DNA from: an uncultured Caulobacter sp.
GTDB taxonomy: Bacteria; Pseudomonadota; Alphaproteobacteria; Caulobacterales; Caulobacteraceae
Direction: 5' to 3'
DNA length: 64,000 bases
Assembly: GCA_937925635.1 (NCBI GenBank)
Contig: CALALX010000028.1
Coordinates: forward strand, 1 to 64,000
Shown: one piece after another, positions 1 to 7,907 of the stretch
How the letters are laid out: the number at the start of each line of letters is the position of its first letter
How positions within the stretch are numbered: position 1 is the first letter of the stretch
The notes under the pieces: generated by a model
The model's database searches: none
Told to the model about the DNA's origin: nothing
Seen by the model: the letters and a program-made list of their open reading frames with translations, nothing else
Made by a program: the position numbers and the translations under genes

Positions 1-195
1 GCCGCCCACCAGACCCGGCAGGGCCGTCGCGGCCACGAAGCCGCCGCCGAAGCCGAGAGCCAGCGCGGCCGCGGCGACGAGCACGACCGGGTTCTTCCAG
101 TCGCGCCACGGGAGGCTCTTCTTCCCCGGCTCGGCCTTCAGGGCGAGGGGCTCGTCCGCCTGTCCGTTCGCCGGCGTATCGTCGGAGGACGCCAT
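1..195 (-). CDS. N-terminal part of an unrecognised single-pass membrane protein (cut by window edge)
   Basis: The reading frame starts at an ATG (193-195) with a GGGAG ribosome site about 8 bases upstream and is cut off by the window start. The visible 65 residues are a polar, acidic N-terminus (about residues 1-25), a short basic stretch (KKSLPWRDWKN) and one hydrophobic glycine/alanine-rich segment (about 38-60) that looks like a membrane anchor with the N-terminus inside. I do not recognise the family. It is divergent from alanine dehydrogenase across a 174-base gap that must hold both promoters. Confidence 0.55.
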   Translation of the reverse strand, partial: MASSDDTPANGQADEPLALKAEPGKKSLPWRDWKNPVVLVAAAALALGFGGGFVAATALPGLVGG

Positions 196-369
196 GGCCC
201 CATCTCCCCGCTTTGTGCGTTTGGAGAACGATGTGAGCCCAAGCCTTCGGACCGGTCAATCCGGAGGCGATGAATCTCACCTGCCAGGCGAGTGACGGCA
301 AGATCGTGCTTGACCTTGCGGCAGCGGCGGGACATTCCCCCGCGCAACAACCGTCAAAGGGAAACGACC

Positions 370-1485
370 ATGCGCGTAGGGGTTCCTGCGGAGATCAAAC
401 CGGGCGAGCACAGGGTCGGGCTGACCCCCACCGCCGTCCGCGAATACGTCGCCCGTGGCCACGAGGTCCTGGTCGAAGCCGGCGCCGGCCTGGGCGCCGG
501 CTACAATGACGACGCCTTCCGCCGCGCCGGCGCGAAGATCGCCGTCGACGCCGTGGAGGTCTTCCAGGCTTCGGAAATGATCATCAAGGTCAAGGAGCCG
601 CAGAAGGTCGAGTGGGAGAAGCTCGAGCCGCGGCACATCCTCTTCACCTACCTGCACCTGGCGCCCGATCCCGCCCAGACCGAGGGCCTGCTGAAGTCGG
701 GCTGCGCGGCCATCGCCTACGAGACCGTCACCGACGCCAAGGGCGGCTTGCCGCTGCTGGCGCCGATGTCGGAAGTGGCCGGCCGGATCGCGGTCTTCTC
801 GGCCGCCGAGACCCTGCTGAAGCACAATGGCGGCATGGGCCTGCTGCTCTGCGGCGTCCCGGGCGTCGCCCCGGCCCGCGTGGCGGTGCTCGGCGGCGGC
901 GTGGTCGGCATGAACGCCGCCCGCATGGCCATGGGCCTGAACGCCGAGGTCGTCGTCCTCGAACGCTCGATCCCCCGCATGCGCGAGCTGGACGATATCT
1001 TCATGGGTCGCGTCCTGACCCGCTATTCGACCCTGGACGCGGTCGAGGATGAGATCCTCAAGGCTGACGTCGTGATCGGCGCCGTCCTGACCGCCGGCGC
1101 CGCCGCGCCCAAGCTGGTCAAGCGCGAGCATCTGGCCCGCATGAAGCCGGGCTCGGTGCTGGTCGACGTCTCGATCGACCAGGGCGGCTGCTTCGAGACC
1201 AGCCACCCGACGACCCATGCCGAGCCGACCTACACCGTCGACGGCGTCGTCCACTATTGCGTGGCCAACATGCCCGGAGCCGCCCCGCGCACCTCTTCGG
1301 AAGCCCTCGGCAACGCCACCCTGCCGTTCGGCCTGGCCCTGGCCGACCATGGCCTCAAGGCGCTGGAGAAGGACCCGCACCTGGCCAGGGGCCTGAACGT
1401 CCTGAAGGGCGAGCTGACCCACCCGGCCGTCGCCGAGGCGCTCGGCAAGCCGTTCGTGGACCCGTTCCACGCCTGGGGTCGCTAG
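370..1485 (+). CDS. ald: alanine dehydrogenase
   Basis: This enzyme interconverts L-alanine and pyruvate plus ammonia using NAD. The 371 residues match the usual family length exactly. The N-terminal motif RVGLTP, Lys73/Lys75 in IKVKEP and His96 in TYLHLA are the substrate-site residues, and the Rossmann motif LGGGVVGMNAA lies near residues 173-185. The start is the ATG at 370, where the conserved MRVGVPAEI begins; the frame stays open further upstream but without family sequence. The gene stands alone and is followed by a nested palindrome that can act as its terminator. Confidence 0.95.
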   Translation: MRVGVPAEIKPGEHRVGLTPTAVREYVARGHEVLVEAGAGLGAGYNDDAFRRAGAKIAVDAVEVFQASEMIIKVKEPQKVEWEKLEPRHILFTYLHLAPDPAQTEGLLKSGCAAIAYETVTDAKGGLPLLAPMSEVAGRIAVFSAAETLLKHNGGMGLLLCGVPGVAPARVAVLGGGVVGMNAARMAMGLNAEVVVLERSIPRMRELDDIFMGRVLTRYSTLDAVEDEILKADVVIGAVLTAGAAAPKLVKREHLARMKPGSVLVDVSIDQGGCFETSHPTTHAEPTYTVDGVVHYCVANMPGAAPRTSSEALGNATLPFGLALADHGLKALEKDPHLARGLNVLKGELTHPAVAEALGKPFVDPFHAWGR

Positions 1486-1498
1486 AACTCACAACACC

Positions 1499-1626
1499 CG
1501 TCATGGCCCGACTTGTTCGAGCCACCCAAGCGTGGTGAGCCAAAGTCGAAGGGCGCGGAGTCGATCCGCGCCCTTCCTCGTTTTCGCCGATGTTCATGGG
1601 TGGCTCGAACAAGTCGGGCCATGACG
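1499..1626. repeat. nested palindromic element with 30-bp perfect inverted arms
   Basis: Arms at 1499-1528 and 1597-1626 are perfect reverse complements (30 bp; core GGCCCGACTTGTTCGAGCC). The 68-bp centre contains a second perfect 12-bp hairpin (1548-1559 with 1565-1576). There is no coding potential. It fills the gap between ald and the convergent cytidylyltransferase gene and looks like a small non-autonomous mobile or extragenic palindromic element of the kind common in alphaproteobacteria. Confidence 0.8.
1548..1585 (+). terminator. probable terminator of ald inside the palindrome
   Basis: A perfect 12-bp GC-rich stem (GAAGGGCGCGGA paired with its complement, 5-base loop) is followed by TTCCTCGTTTT, about 60 bases after the ald stop. 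It has the shape of an intrinsic terminator, with an interrupted T tract. Confidence 0.5.
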
Positions 1627-1651
1627 GCCGTAAGTGTGGGCGTAGTGGAGC

Positions 1652-2353
1652 CTAAGCCGCGTAGCGCCCCAGGTCGACGCCGCCGCCGACCAGGTCGAGC
1701 ACGTCCTCCATCCCGAAGTTCGGGTCCGACGGATACAGCGCCGCATAGATCGAGCGCGCGAAGCCGAGGTCGGCCGCGGTCTTGACCCGCCAGTCGTGAC
1801 GCGACTGGTCCGAGCCGTAGCGGAACGACGCCTTGCTGAAGCGGTCATCGGCGCGGATGGCCGCCGTCGGCGACACGCGGGCCAGGGTCTCGCGCGGCGC
1901 GTCGGCGACGGTCTGCAGCGCCTTCGCGGAGATCACCTCGACCTCCATGCCCATCGGATAGGTCGCCGGCTCGCGGTTGGAGACGTAGTCGGCGCCGCTG
2001 GCCAGGGCCAGCTTGATGCCTTCGTCGACGATCCGGGCGTCGACGAACGGCTGGTCACCCTTGACCCGCACCACGTGGCTGACGGGCCCGGCCGAGGCGG
2101 CGCAGCGCGCGAAGCGGTCGAGCAGGTCGGTCGGCGCGCCGCGGAACACGGCCTGGCCCTTGGACACCAGCCAGGCGGCCAGGGCGTCATCGGAGGCTTC
2201 GCAGCTGGTGGCCACAACGACCTTCGTCGGACAGCGGCCGCCGCGCAGGCGCTCAAGCTGGCGCCAGATCATCGGCTGACCGTGCAGCGAGGCCAGCGCC
2301 TTGCCGGGGAGGCGTTTCGACCCCATCCGGGCCTGAACGATGGTGAGGATCAT
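1652..2353 (-). CDS. SpsF/NeuA-type cytidylyltransferase
   Basis: A 233-residue nucleotidyltransferase of the CMP-sugar synthetase class (SpsF-like), predicted to activate a sugar acid or related glycan precursor with CTP. The N-terminal nucleotide-binding motif IVQARMGSKRLPGK (residues 4-17) is intact, as is the metal-binding VKGDQPFVD motif in the middle. It is the last gene of a three-gene minus-strand operon, 39 bases after an aldo/keto reductase-like gene. In Caulobacteraceae such genes often serve flagellin or surface-glycan modification. Unlike its two partners it keeps its catalytic motifs. The exact substrate cannot be read from sequence. Confidence 0.85.
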   Translation of the reverse strand: MILTIVQARMGSKRLPGKALASLHGQPMIWRQLERLRGGRCPTKVVVATSCEASDDALAAWLVSKGQAVFRGAPTDLLDRFARCAASAGPVSHVVRVKGDQPFVDARIVDEGIKLALASGADYVSNREPATYPMGMEVEVISAKALQTVADAPRETLARVSPTAAIRADDRFSKASFRYGSDQSRHDWRVKTAADLGFARSIYAALYPSDPNFGMEDVLDLVGGGVDLGRYAA

Positions 2354-2392
2354 GGCGCTGCTCCTTCTGAGCGTCTGCCGGGACCGCGCCGC

Positions 2393-3268
2393 CTAGGCGG
2401 CGGCCCACCGGCGGGGATCGAGAACGACCTCGTCGTCGAGGGCCATCTCGTTCCAGTCGAGATCGGGGGGCGGGCTGGACGCGGCGGCGATGACCGCAGA
2501 CAGCTCGGCGGCGGAATGGACGTTGACCAGCACGGTGCTGGCCTCCGGCCGGGACAAGGCGAAGCCGAGGGCGGCCTGCAGCGGGTCGCTGCGCCCCTCG
2601 GCGATCATGCGGCGCACCTTCGACAGCGCGCTCGACGCGCCTTTCAGCGGCGTCGGAATGCGGTCGGGCGGCAGGAACAGCAGACCGTTCAGGAAGATCG
2701 ACCGCAGCTGCACCTCGATGCCCATGCCGGCGATCCGCTCCAGGGCGCCGTCGGCCAGCAGCCGCTGGTCGAGCAGCGATCCCGGCGCCTGGATCAGGTC
2801 CGGACGGAAGCGGCGGGCGACGCCCACCGGGTCGTCCGAGGCGTGGACCGCGATGCCGACGCGCTTGAACAGACCCGCGTCCTTCATCTGGCGCAGGCGG
2901 GTCCACATGGCCTCGCCGTGCGGGCCGAACAGGTCGGAGACCATCGGCACGACGATGGCGTCGGCGCGCTCGACGCCCAGGCGCGCCAGGCTGGCGCGGG
3001 CCTCCCCCTCGACGAAGTCGGGGCCGCGATCGGCGCGCACCGAGCCGATGACCAGGCGGAACGGGACCGGACGCGGGATCAGGTCGCCGAGCAGGGTCTC
3101 GGCCTTGCCCCACGCGCCGGACGCGTCGAACACGCCCAGTCCCGCGCGGCCGGCGATGGTGAGGATATCCCGCGCCTCGGCCTCGGCCGAGCGGCCGCGC
3201 GGCGGCGTCGAGCCGCCGGGCAGGAACTGGGACGACCCGAGGCCGAGCTTGGAGAGAACCGGGCTCAT
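2393..3268 (-). CDS. aldo/keto reductase-like protein lacking the catalytic tetrad
   Basis: A 291-residue TIM-barrel protein with aldo/keto reductase organisation: N-terminal LGLGSSQF, a strand with the family Asp (VFDASGAWGKAE), an LARLGVERAD segment, and a C-terminal nucleotide-binding-type helix region (LVNVHSAAEL). The Asp of the Asp-Tyr-Lys-His tetrad is present, but Tyr aligns to Trp (AWG for AYG), the Lys strand reads VIGSV, and the His strand (normally LLH) reads IVVPM. It may not reduce carbonyls as usual. Its ATG overlaps the upstream aminotransferase stop as ATGA, so the two are probably translationally coupled. Fold assignment is good; function is open. Confidence 0.8.
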   Translation of the reverse strand: MSPVLSKLGLGSSQFLPGGSTPPRGRSAEAEARDILTIAGRAGLGVFDASGAWGKAETLLGDLIPRPVPFRLVIGSVRADRGPDFVEGEARASLARLGVERADAIVVPMVSDLFGPHGEAMWTRLRQMKDAGLFKRVGIAVHASDDPVGVARRFRPDLIQAPGSLLDQRLLADGALERIAGMGIEVQLRSIFLNGLLFLPPDRIPTPLKGASSALSKVRRMIAEGRSDPLQAALGFALSRPEASTVLVNVHSAAELSAVIAAASSPPPDLDWNEMALDDEVVLDPRRWAAA

Positions 3269-4308
3269 GCAAGTCCTTCTGGACAGGCCGGCAGCACGAA
3301 CAGGCCCGGGCGCACAGGCATGCGCGGGCGAACCTCGTCGGCCATCATCGGCAGGATGCGGGCGTAGGCGGCGATCAGGCGGGCGATCTCGGTTTCGCCA
3401 TGGGCGGCGCAGAGGGCGTGAGGACCAATCACATTGACGCCGTCGCGCGCCATCTCCCTGAGCCAGAGGCCTTCCAGCCAGGGTGCTCCGAACAGCGGCG
3501 TGGGCAGGGACGGATCCCCGGTCAGCTGAAAGCCGGGCGCGGCCCCGGCGGACTCGGCGAGGCGCGTAACCTCGGTCTGAAGCTCGGCGCCGAGCACGGC
3601 GAGCCGGCCGGCGACCGGCGCGACGGCCAGTTGACGGAGCGTGGCGAGGGCGGCGCCGAGCGCATCGACGCGCGGCGCGGGCAGATCGTTTTCATCAAGC
3701 GCCGCGATCAGGTCGGGTCGGCCCGCCACGGCGCCGAGAGGGCGACCGTTGGCGATCTGGGCGCCGAACACGGCCAGATCCGGCGTCACGCCGCTCAGGC
3801 CCTGCACGCCGCGGTCGTGGACCCGGAAGCCCGACAGACCTTCATCGAAGATCAGGGCGGCGCCGCAGGCGTCGGCGTCGCCGCGCGCCCTGGCCAGTTC
3901 GGAGGGCGACGCGCCCAGCGGATCGACGACGATGGCGGCCGCGTCGCCCGCGCCGCCGAAGACGCCGACTCCGGTTTCCCAGACCGCCGCGCGGCGGCGG
4001 CCCGTGGCGCGGCGCGCGGCGTCGATGGCAGCCGGCAAAGCCTGGGACTCGCAGGCGGTGAAACGCACGCGCGGCGCCCGAGGGAGCAGGGCCGACAGGG
4101 CGGCGGCCGCGTCATGGGCCGTGGCGGCGCCAGCGACCGCGGCGGCCTCGACCGCAGGGTGGGCGTGACCCAGCAGGGCGGCGGCGCCGGCCATGTCGAA
4201 GTCCAGCCGCTCGGCGCCGTCAGCGTCCCACAGCCGGCAGCGGGAGGCGCGCGGACGCGGCCCCCCGCGAGGGGCCGGAGGCGAGACGAGGAAGGCGGCG
4301 CGGCCCAT
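3265..4308 (-). CDS. class III aminotransferase-like protein lacking the PLP lysine
   Basis: A 347-residue protein related to glutamate-1-semialdehyde aminomutase and other class III aminotransferases, shorter than the usual 420-450. Recognisable blocks are LWDADGAERLDFDMAGAA, GHAHPAVEAA, LIFDEGLSGFRV (with the Asp that contacts the PLP ring nitrogen) and DLAVFGAQIANGRPLGA. In the last block the Lys that forms the Schiff base (FGK in active relatives) is Ala, encoded by an unambiguous GCC. It is therefore probably not an active transaminase. First gene of the operon with the reductase-like and cytidylyltransferase genes, and divergent from xdhC. Confidence 0.8.
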   Translation of the reverse strand: MGRAAFLVSPPAPRGGPRPRASRCRLWDADGAERLDFDMAGAAALLGHAHPAVEAAAVAGAATAHDAAAALSALLPRAPRVRFTACESQALPAAIDAARRATGRRRAAVWETGVGVFGGAGDAAAIVVDPLGASPSELARARGDADACGAALIFDEGLSGFRVHDRGVQGLSGVTPDLAVFGAQIANGRPLGAVAGRPDLIAALDENDLPAPRVDALGAALATLRQLAVAPVAGRLAVLGAELQTEVTRLAESAGAAPGFQLTGDPSLPTPLFGAPWLEGLWLREMARDGVNVIGPHALCAAHGETEIARLIAAYARILPMMADEVRPRMPVRPGLFVLPACPEGLA

Positions 4309-4313
4309 CGGGG

Positions 4314-4343
4314 TATCCCGGCGTCGTGGTGAAATGCGGGATA
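4314..4343. promoter_or_regulatory. short inverted repeat in the aminotransferase/xdhC divergent gap
   Basis: TATCCCG (4314-4320) and CGGGATA (4337-4343) face each other across 16 bases, just upstream of the aminotransferase start. It could be an operator or leader hairpin, but 7-bp arms in GC-rich DNA may arise by chance. Confidence 0.25.
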
Positions 4344-4408
4344 ACCATGCGCCACAGACCCTTAAGGAAGCGGTATCGAGACCGTTTCGCAGCGGTTAAT
4401 GTCCGGCC

Positions 4409-5404
4409 ATGGCGCAAACGCTTCCGGATTGGCCGACCTACGGCCTCTGCGACGACCAGCGGCCGGTCCTGCGGACTCTGCTCGAGGCGGGCCGGCCGGC
4501 CGCTCTGGCGACGATCGCCGCGCTGGACGGAGGCGGACCGCGGCCGGTCGGAACTCAGATGGTGTTCGGCGATGCGGTCGTCTCCGGCTTCCTGTCCGGC
4601 GGCTGCGTCGAGGGCGACGTCGCCGGCCACGCGCGGGCCTGCCTGGCCGACGGCGAGCCGCGTCGTCTAGTGTATGGCGCCGGCAGCCCCTGGCCCGACA
4701 TCCGCCTGCTCTGCGGCGCCCGCATCGAGATCCTGGTCGAGCGCGTCCTGCCCGGCGACGCCGCCGCGGCGGATCTGTTCCGTCGCCAGGACGCGCGGGA
4801 CCCAGCCGTCTGGATCAGCGACGGTCGTCGTCGGCGCTGCGGCGCGCCCGGGATCGACCCTTGGCCAGGCTCGGTCGCCGTCCGCCACGAGCCGGTCTGG
4901 AAACTCGCCGTGCTGGGGGGCGATCCGACCGCGCTGGCCATCGCCCAGCTTGGCGCCCAGGCCGGCATGGCGGTGACTCTGATCCGTCCGCGCGGCCCGT
5001 CCATCCCGCCGCCCCTGGCGGGCGTCGCCTATCGCCGCGACGACCCCGCCGAAGCCCTGGCGCAGGTCGGCCTGGACGCCTGGACCGCTGTCGCCATCTG
5101 CGGTCACGATATCGACCTCGACCATGCCGCCCTGGGCGCCGCCCTGCCGTCGCCGGCTCCCTATGTCGGCCTGCTGGGCGCCCGGCGACGACTTCCGGAG
5201 CGGATCGCCCGCCTGAAGGCGGCCGGCCTCGGCGAGCGTGACCTGGCCCGCCTGCGCGCGCCGATCGGCCTCGATCTGGGCGGCAAGTCGCCGTGGGAGA
5301 TCGCCGTGGCGACCATCGGCGAGATCATCGCCCAACGATCGATGACTTCCGGCGCGAAACTTGATCTTGATCAGGAACGCGCCCTGCCGATCGGGGCAGA
5401 CTGA
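4409..5404 (+). CDS. xdhC: XdhC/CoxI family molybdoenzyme maturation protein
   Basis: XdhC proteins bind molybdenum cofactor, support its sulfuration and deliver it to xanthine-dehydrogenase-family enzymes. This 331-residue protein has the N-terminal XdhC domain (TIAALDGGGPRPVGTQM, then SGGCVEGDV near residues 65-72) and a C-terminal Rossmann-like domain (LAVLGGDPTALAIAQLGAQ) ending in the family block YVGLLGARRR, RLRAPIGLDLGGKSPWEIA. The likely client here is the IorAB-type hydroxylase at 11.4-14.0 kb. The gene is divergent from the aminotransferase-like gene. Confidence 0.9.
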   Translation: MAQTLPDWPTYGLCDDQRPVLRTLLEAGRPAALATIAALDGGGPRPVGTQMVFGDAVVSGFLSGGCVEGDVAGHARACLADGEPRRLVYGAGSPWPDIRLLCGARIEILVERVLPGDAAAADLFRRQDARDPAVWISDGRRRRCGAPGIDPWPGSVAVRHEPVWKLAVLGGDPTALAIAQLGAQAGMAVTLIRPRGPSIPPPLAGVAYRRDDPAEALAQVGLDAWTAVAICGHDIDLDHAALGAALPSPAPYVGLLGARRRLPERIARLKAAGLGERDLARLRAPIGLDLGGKSPWEIAVATIGEIIAQRSMTSGAKLDLDQERALPIGAD

Positions 5405-5438
5405 CCATCGCCGCGGAGGCGGCGAAGGGAGACCGAAG

Positions 5439-5888
5439 ATGATCGAGGACCGAAGAACCTTGGTGGTGCTGGCCGACGGCCGCCGCGTGCGGCTGCTTGA
5501 AGAGGCGCGTCGCGGCGGCCCGCTGCATGAGCGCGCGGGCTGGCTGAAGGGCATGGCGCCGTTCCAGCATCCGGGCTCGACTCAGCGGGTGACCGTCCAC
5601 GCCCGGGTGGGCGCGGCGACCCACGCCAGCCATGAGCCGCCGCGCGACAAGGGCGAGCGCCAGTTCCTGACCGACCTCGCCGGTCACCTTGAGGACGTGG
5701 TGCGCGAGCGTGGCTTCGACGAGCTGGTGATCATGGCGCCGCCCCGGGCGCTCGGCGTCCTGCGCAAGGCCCTGCCGGCGGCGCTTCAGAAGCGCGTCGC
5801 GGCCAGCGACCCGCACGACCGCCTCGACGCGACCGTCGACGAGGTCCACGATCACCTGCGGGCGACGAGGCTGCGGACCAGCGGATGA
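5439..5888 (+). CDS. host-attachment family protein (baeRF-like)
   Basis: A 149-residue protein of the family named protein required for attachment to host cells, which belongs to the bacterial/archaeal eRF1-related (baeRF) group. Visible features are the N-terminal strand LVVLADGRRVRLLEE, a variable glycine/histidine-rich loop, and the C-terminal LVIMAPPRALGVLRKAL and DLDA-type ending. The start is the ATG at 5439, with GGAGA 6-7 bases upstream. Its last four bases overlap the next gene (ATGA), a beta-CASP metallo-beta-lactamase, so the two proteins are probably made together. The family name reflects one phenotype; the molecular role is not settled. Confidence 0.85.
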   Translation: MIEDRRTLVVLADGRRVRLLEEARRGGPLHERAGWLKGMAPFQHPGSTQRVTVHARVGAATHASHEPPRDKGERQFLTDLAGHLEDVVRERGFDELVIMAPPRALGVLRKALPAALQKRVAASDPHDRLDATVDEVHDHLRATRLRTSG

Positions 5889-7483
5889 GTGACGACGACC
5901 GGCCGACCCTGGCCTTTCACGGCGCGGCCGGCTGCGTGACCGGTTTCTGTGCGGAACTGCGCGTCGGCGCTTCGCGCGTGCTCGTCGACTGCGGCCTGTT
6001 CCAGGGATCGAAGACGCTCAAGGCGCTCAACTACGAAGCCTTTCCCTTCGATCCGGCGACCATCGACGCCGTCCTGCTGACCCACGCCCACATCGACCAT
6101 TCCGGCCTGCTGCCCAAGCTGATGAAGGCCGGCTTCTCCGGACCGATCTACGCCACGGCCGCGACCCGCGACCTCTGCGCCGTGATGCTGGCCGACGCCG
6201 GCGGCATCCAGGAATCCGAGGTCCGCCGACTGAACCGCCGCAATGAACGGCGAGGCCGGCGACCGGTCGAGCCGATCTACACCGAGCGCGACGCCGAGGC
6301 CGTCATGGCCCAGTTCCGTCGGGTGAAGTTCGATGAGCCCGAGACCATCACCCCGGACATCGTCGCCACCTGGACGCCCGCCGGCCATATCCTCGGCGCC
6401 GCCTCGATCACCGTCGACGCGGTCGCCGGCGCCGGAAACCAGCGCCTGCTGTTCTCCGGCGACCTGGGGCCGGGCAGCGAGTTCAATCCAGGGCCATCGG
6501 CGCCGGCCGGCGTCGATCACCTGATCATCGAGTCGACCTATGGCGATCGCGAGCGCGACGTCCCCGATCCCGTACGTCGGCGCAGGGCCCTCGCGGAGGA
6601 AATGAAGGCGGCCTGGGAGGCCGGGGGGCCATTGCTGCTGCCCGCCTTCGCGGTCGAGCGTACGCAGGAGCTGCTCACCGACCTGCTGGCGGTCATCGAC
6701 GCGGGCGAGGCGCCGGCGGGCGACGTCTTCCTGGATTCGCCGCTCGCCATCGAAGCCAGCGCCGTGTTCCTGGACCGGGGCTGGAATCCGGAGCTGGGCC
6801 GCAATCCGTTCGAGACGGTCCGGCCGTCCGAACGCCTGCGCTTCCTGAGCAAGCCCTGGGACAGCGACTCGCTCGAGCGCCTGCACGGATGGCACGTCAT
6901 CATGGCCGCCAGCGGCATGTGCGACGCCGGCCGCATCCGGCGCCACCTCAAGCGCCTGCTCTGGCGCGAGGACGCCACCGTGCTGCTGACCGGGTACCAG
7001 GCGGTCGGCACGCTGGGACGGCTGCTGCACGAGGGCGTCGACCGCGTCACCATCGAAGGCGAGGAAATCCGCGTGAAGGCCCGCATCCGCATGCTCGACG
7101 CCTACTCGGGGCATGCCGACGCGCGCGGCCTGGTCGCATGGGCCCAGGCCAGGCGGCCGATCGGGGGCTCGATCTTCCTGGCCCATGGCGAGCCCGAGGC
7201 CGTCGAGGGCCTGCGCGCCCGGCTTGAAGCGGCGGGTTTCCGGCCCGACCAGCTGAAGGCGCCGCAGATCGACGACGCCTACCGGCTCGCCCCCGAGGGG
7301 GCGGTGGAGGCAGAACACGCCGCGCCTCGCATCGCCGCAGGGCGGGCGGCCAAGCTGGACTGGCACAACGACCGCACCGCCCTGATGATCGCGCTCAACC
7401 GCGCCCTCGATACCGCCCCGGACGACGCCGCCCGGCAGGCCATCATCGCACGGTTGCAGGCGGACCTTTCCGGCGTCGGTTGA
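5885..7483 (+). CDS. metallo-beta-lactamase/beta-CASP family RNase-like protein
   Basis: A 532-residue protein with the CPSF73/Ysh1-like metallo-beta-lactamase plus beta-CASP architecture, a family that cleaves RNA. The metal motif LTHAHIDH is at residues 65-72 (His67, His69, Asp71, His72). It is followed by AGHILGAASI, the SGDLG strand, ESTYGDR, the beta-CASP block MAASGMCDAGR, and the late motifs SGHAD and LAHGE. All metal ligands appear intact. A roughly 60-residue alpha-helical tail after residue 470 is extra. It starts inside the stop of the host-attachment gene (ATGA) and is followed 62 bases later by a small ElaB-like gene. Confidence 0.9.
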   Translation: MSDDDRPTLAFHGAAGCVTGFCAELRVGASRVLVDCGLFQGSKTLKALNYEAFPFDPATIDAVLLTHAHIDHSGLLPKLMKAGFSGPIYATAATRDLCAVMLADAGGIQESEVRRLNRRNERRGRRPVEPIYTERDAEAVMAQFRRVKFDEPETITPDIVATWTPAGHILGAASITVDAVAGAGNQRLLFSGDLGPGSEFNPGPSAPAGVDHLIIESTYGDRERDVPDPVRRRRALAEEMKAAWEAGGPLLLPAFAVERTQELLTDLLAVIDAGEAPAGDVFLDSPLAIEASAVFLDRGWNPELGRNPFETVRPSERLRFLSKPWDSDSLERLHGWHVIMAASGMCDAGRIRRHLKRLLWREDATVLLTGYQAVGTLGRLLHEGVDRVTIEGEEIRVKARIRMLDAYSGHADARGLVAWAQARRPIGGSIFLAHGEPEAVEGLRARLEAAGFRPDQLKAPQIDDAYRLAPEGAVEAEHAAPRIAAGRAAKLDWHNDRTALMIALNRALDTAPDDAARQAIIARLQADLSGVG

Positions 7484-7545
7484 TCCTCGTCAAAGCTCCC
7501 GGGCCGCGATCGTGGTGGACTGGTCGCGAAAGAGGGAGACAAGCG

Positions 7546-7854
7546 ATGAGCAAGTCCGTGACCAAGGATGTCGTGCATGAGATCGACACCGTCCTCGATG
7601 ATGTCGTGCACAGCCTGAAGAAGCTCGCCAAGCATCTCGCCGCCGAGACGTCCGATGAGCTGGCGCAGACCACCGCCGGCCTCGCCGACGCGGCGGTCAA
7701 GCTCGCCGACGAGGCCAAGACGCAGGGCAAGGCCCTCGCCAAGGCCGCGGGCAAGGAAGTGCGCGAACATCCCGGCGCCACCGCCGCCATCGCCGCCGCG
7801 GCCGTCGCCCTGGTGGGCCTGGCGGTGGCGCGACGGGTGACCGACAAGAACTAG
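7546..7854 (+). CDS. small ElaB/YqjD/DUF883-like membrane-anchored protein
   Basis: A 102-residue, mostly helical protein. Residues 5-75 form an amphipathic, probably coiled-coil region rich in Ala, Lys, Asp and Glu; residues 76-97 (HPGATAAIAAAAVALVGLAV) form one C-terminal hydrophobic segment followed by RR. This is the layout of ElaB/YqjD proteins, which associate with the inner membrane and, in E. coli YqjD, with ribosomes. The start ATG at 7546 has GGGAG 8-9 bases upstream. It is co-directional with the baeRF-like and beta-CASP genes and may share their transcript. Confidence 0.7.
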   Translation: MSKSVTKDVVHEIDTVLDDVVHSLKKLAKHLAAETSDELAQTTAGLADAAVKLADEAKTQGKALAKAAGKEVREHPGATAAIAAAAVALVGLAVARRVTDKN

Positions 7855-7907
7855 GACGGTCCGCCGCCGGGCGTCGCCGCCGCGGTGGTCTGGCCGACCG
7901 GGTGGCT

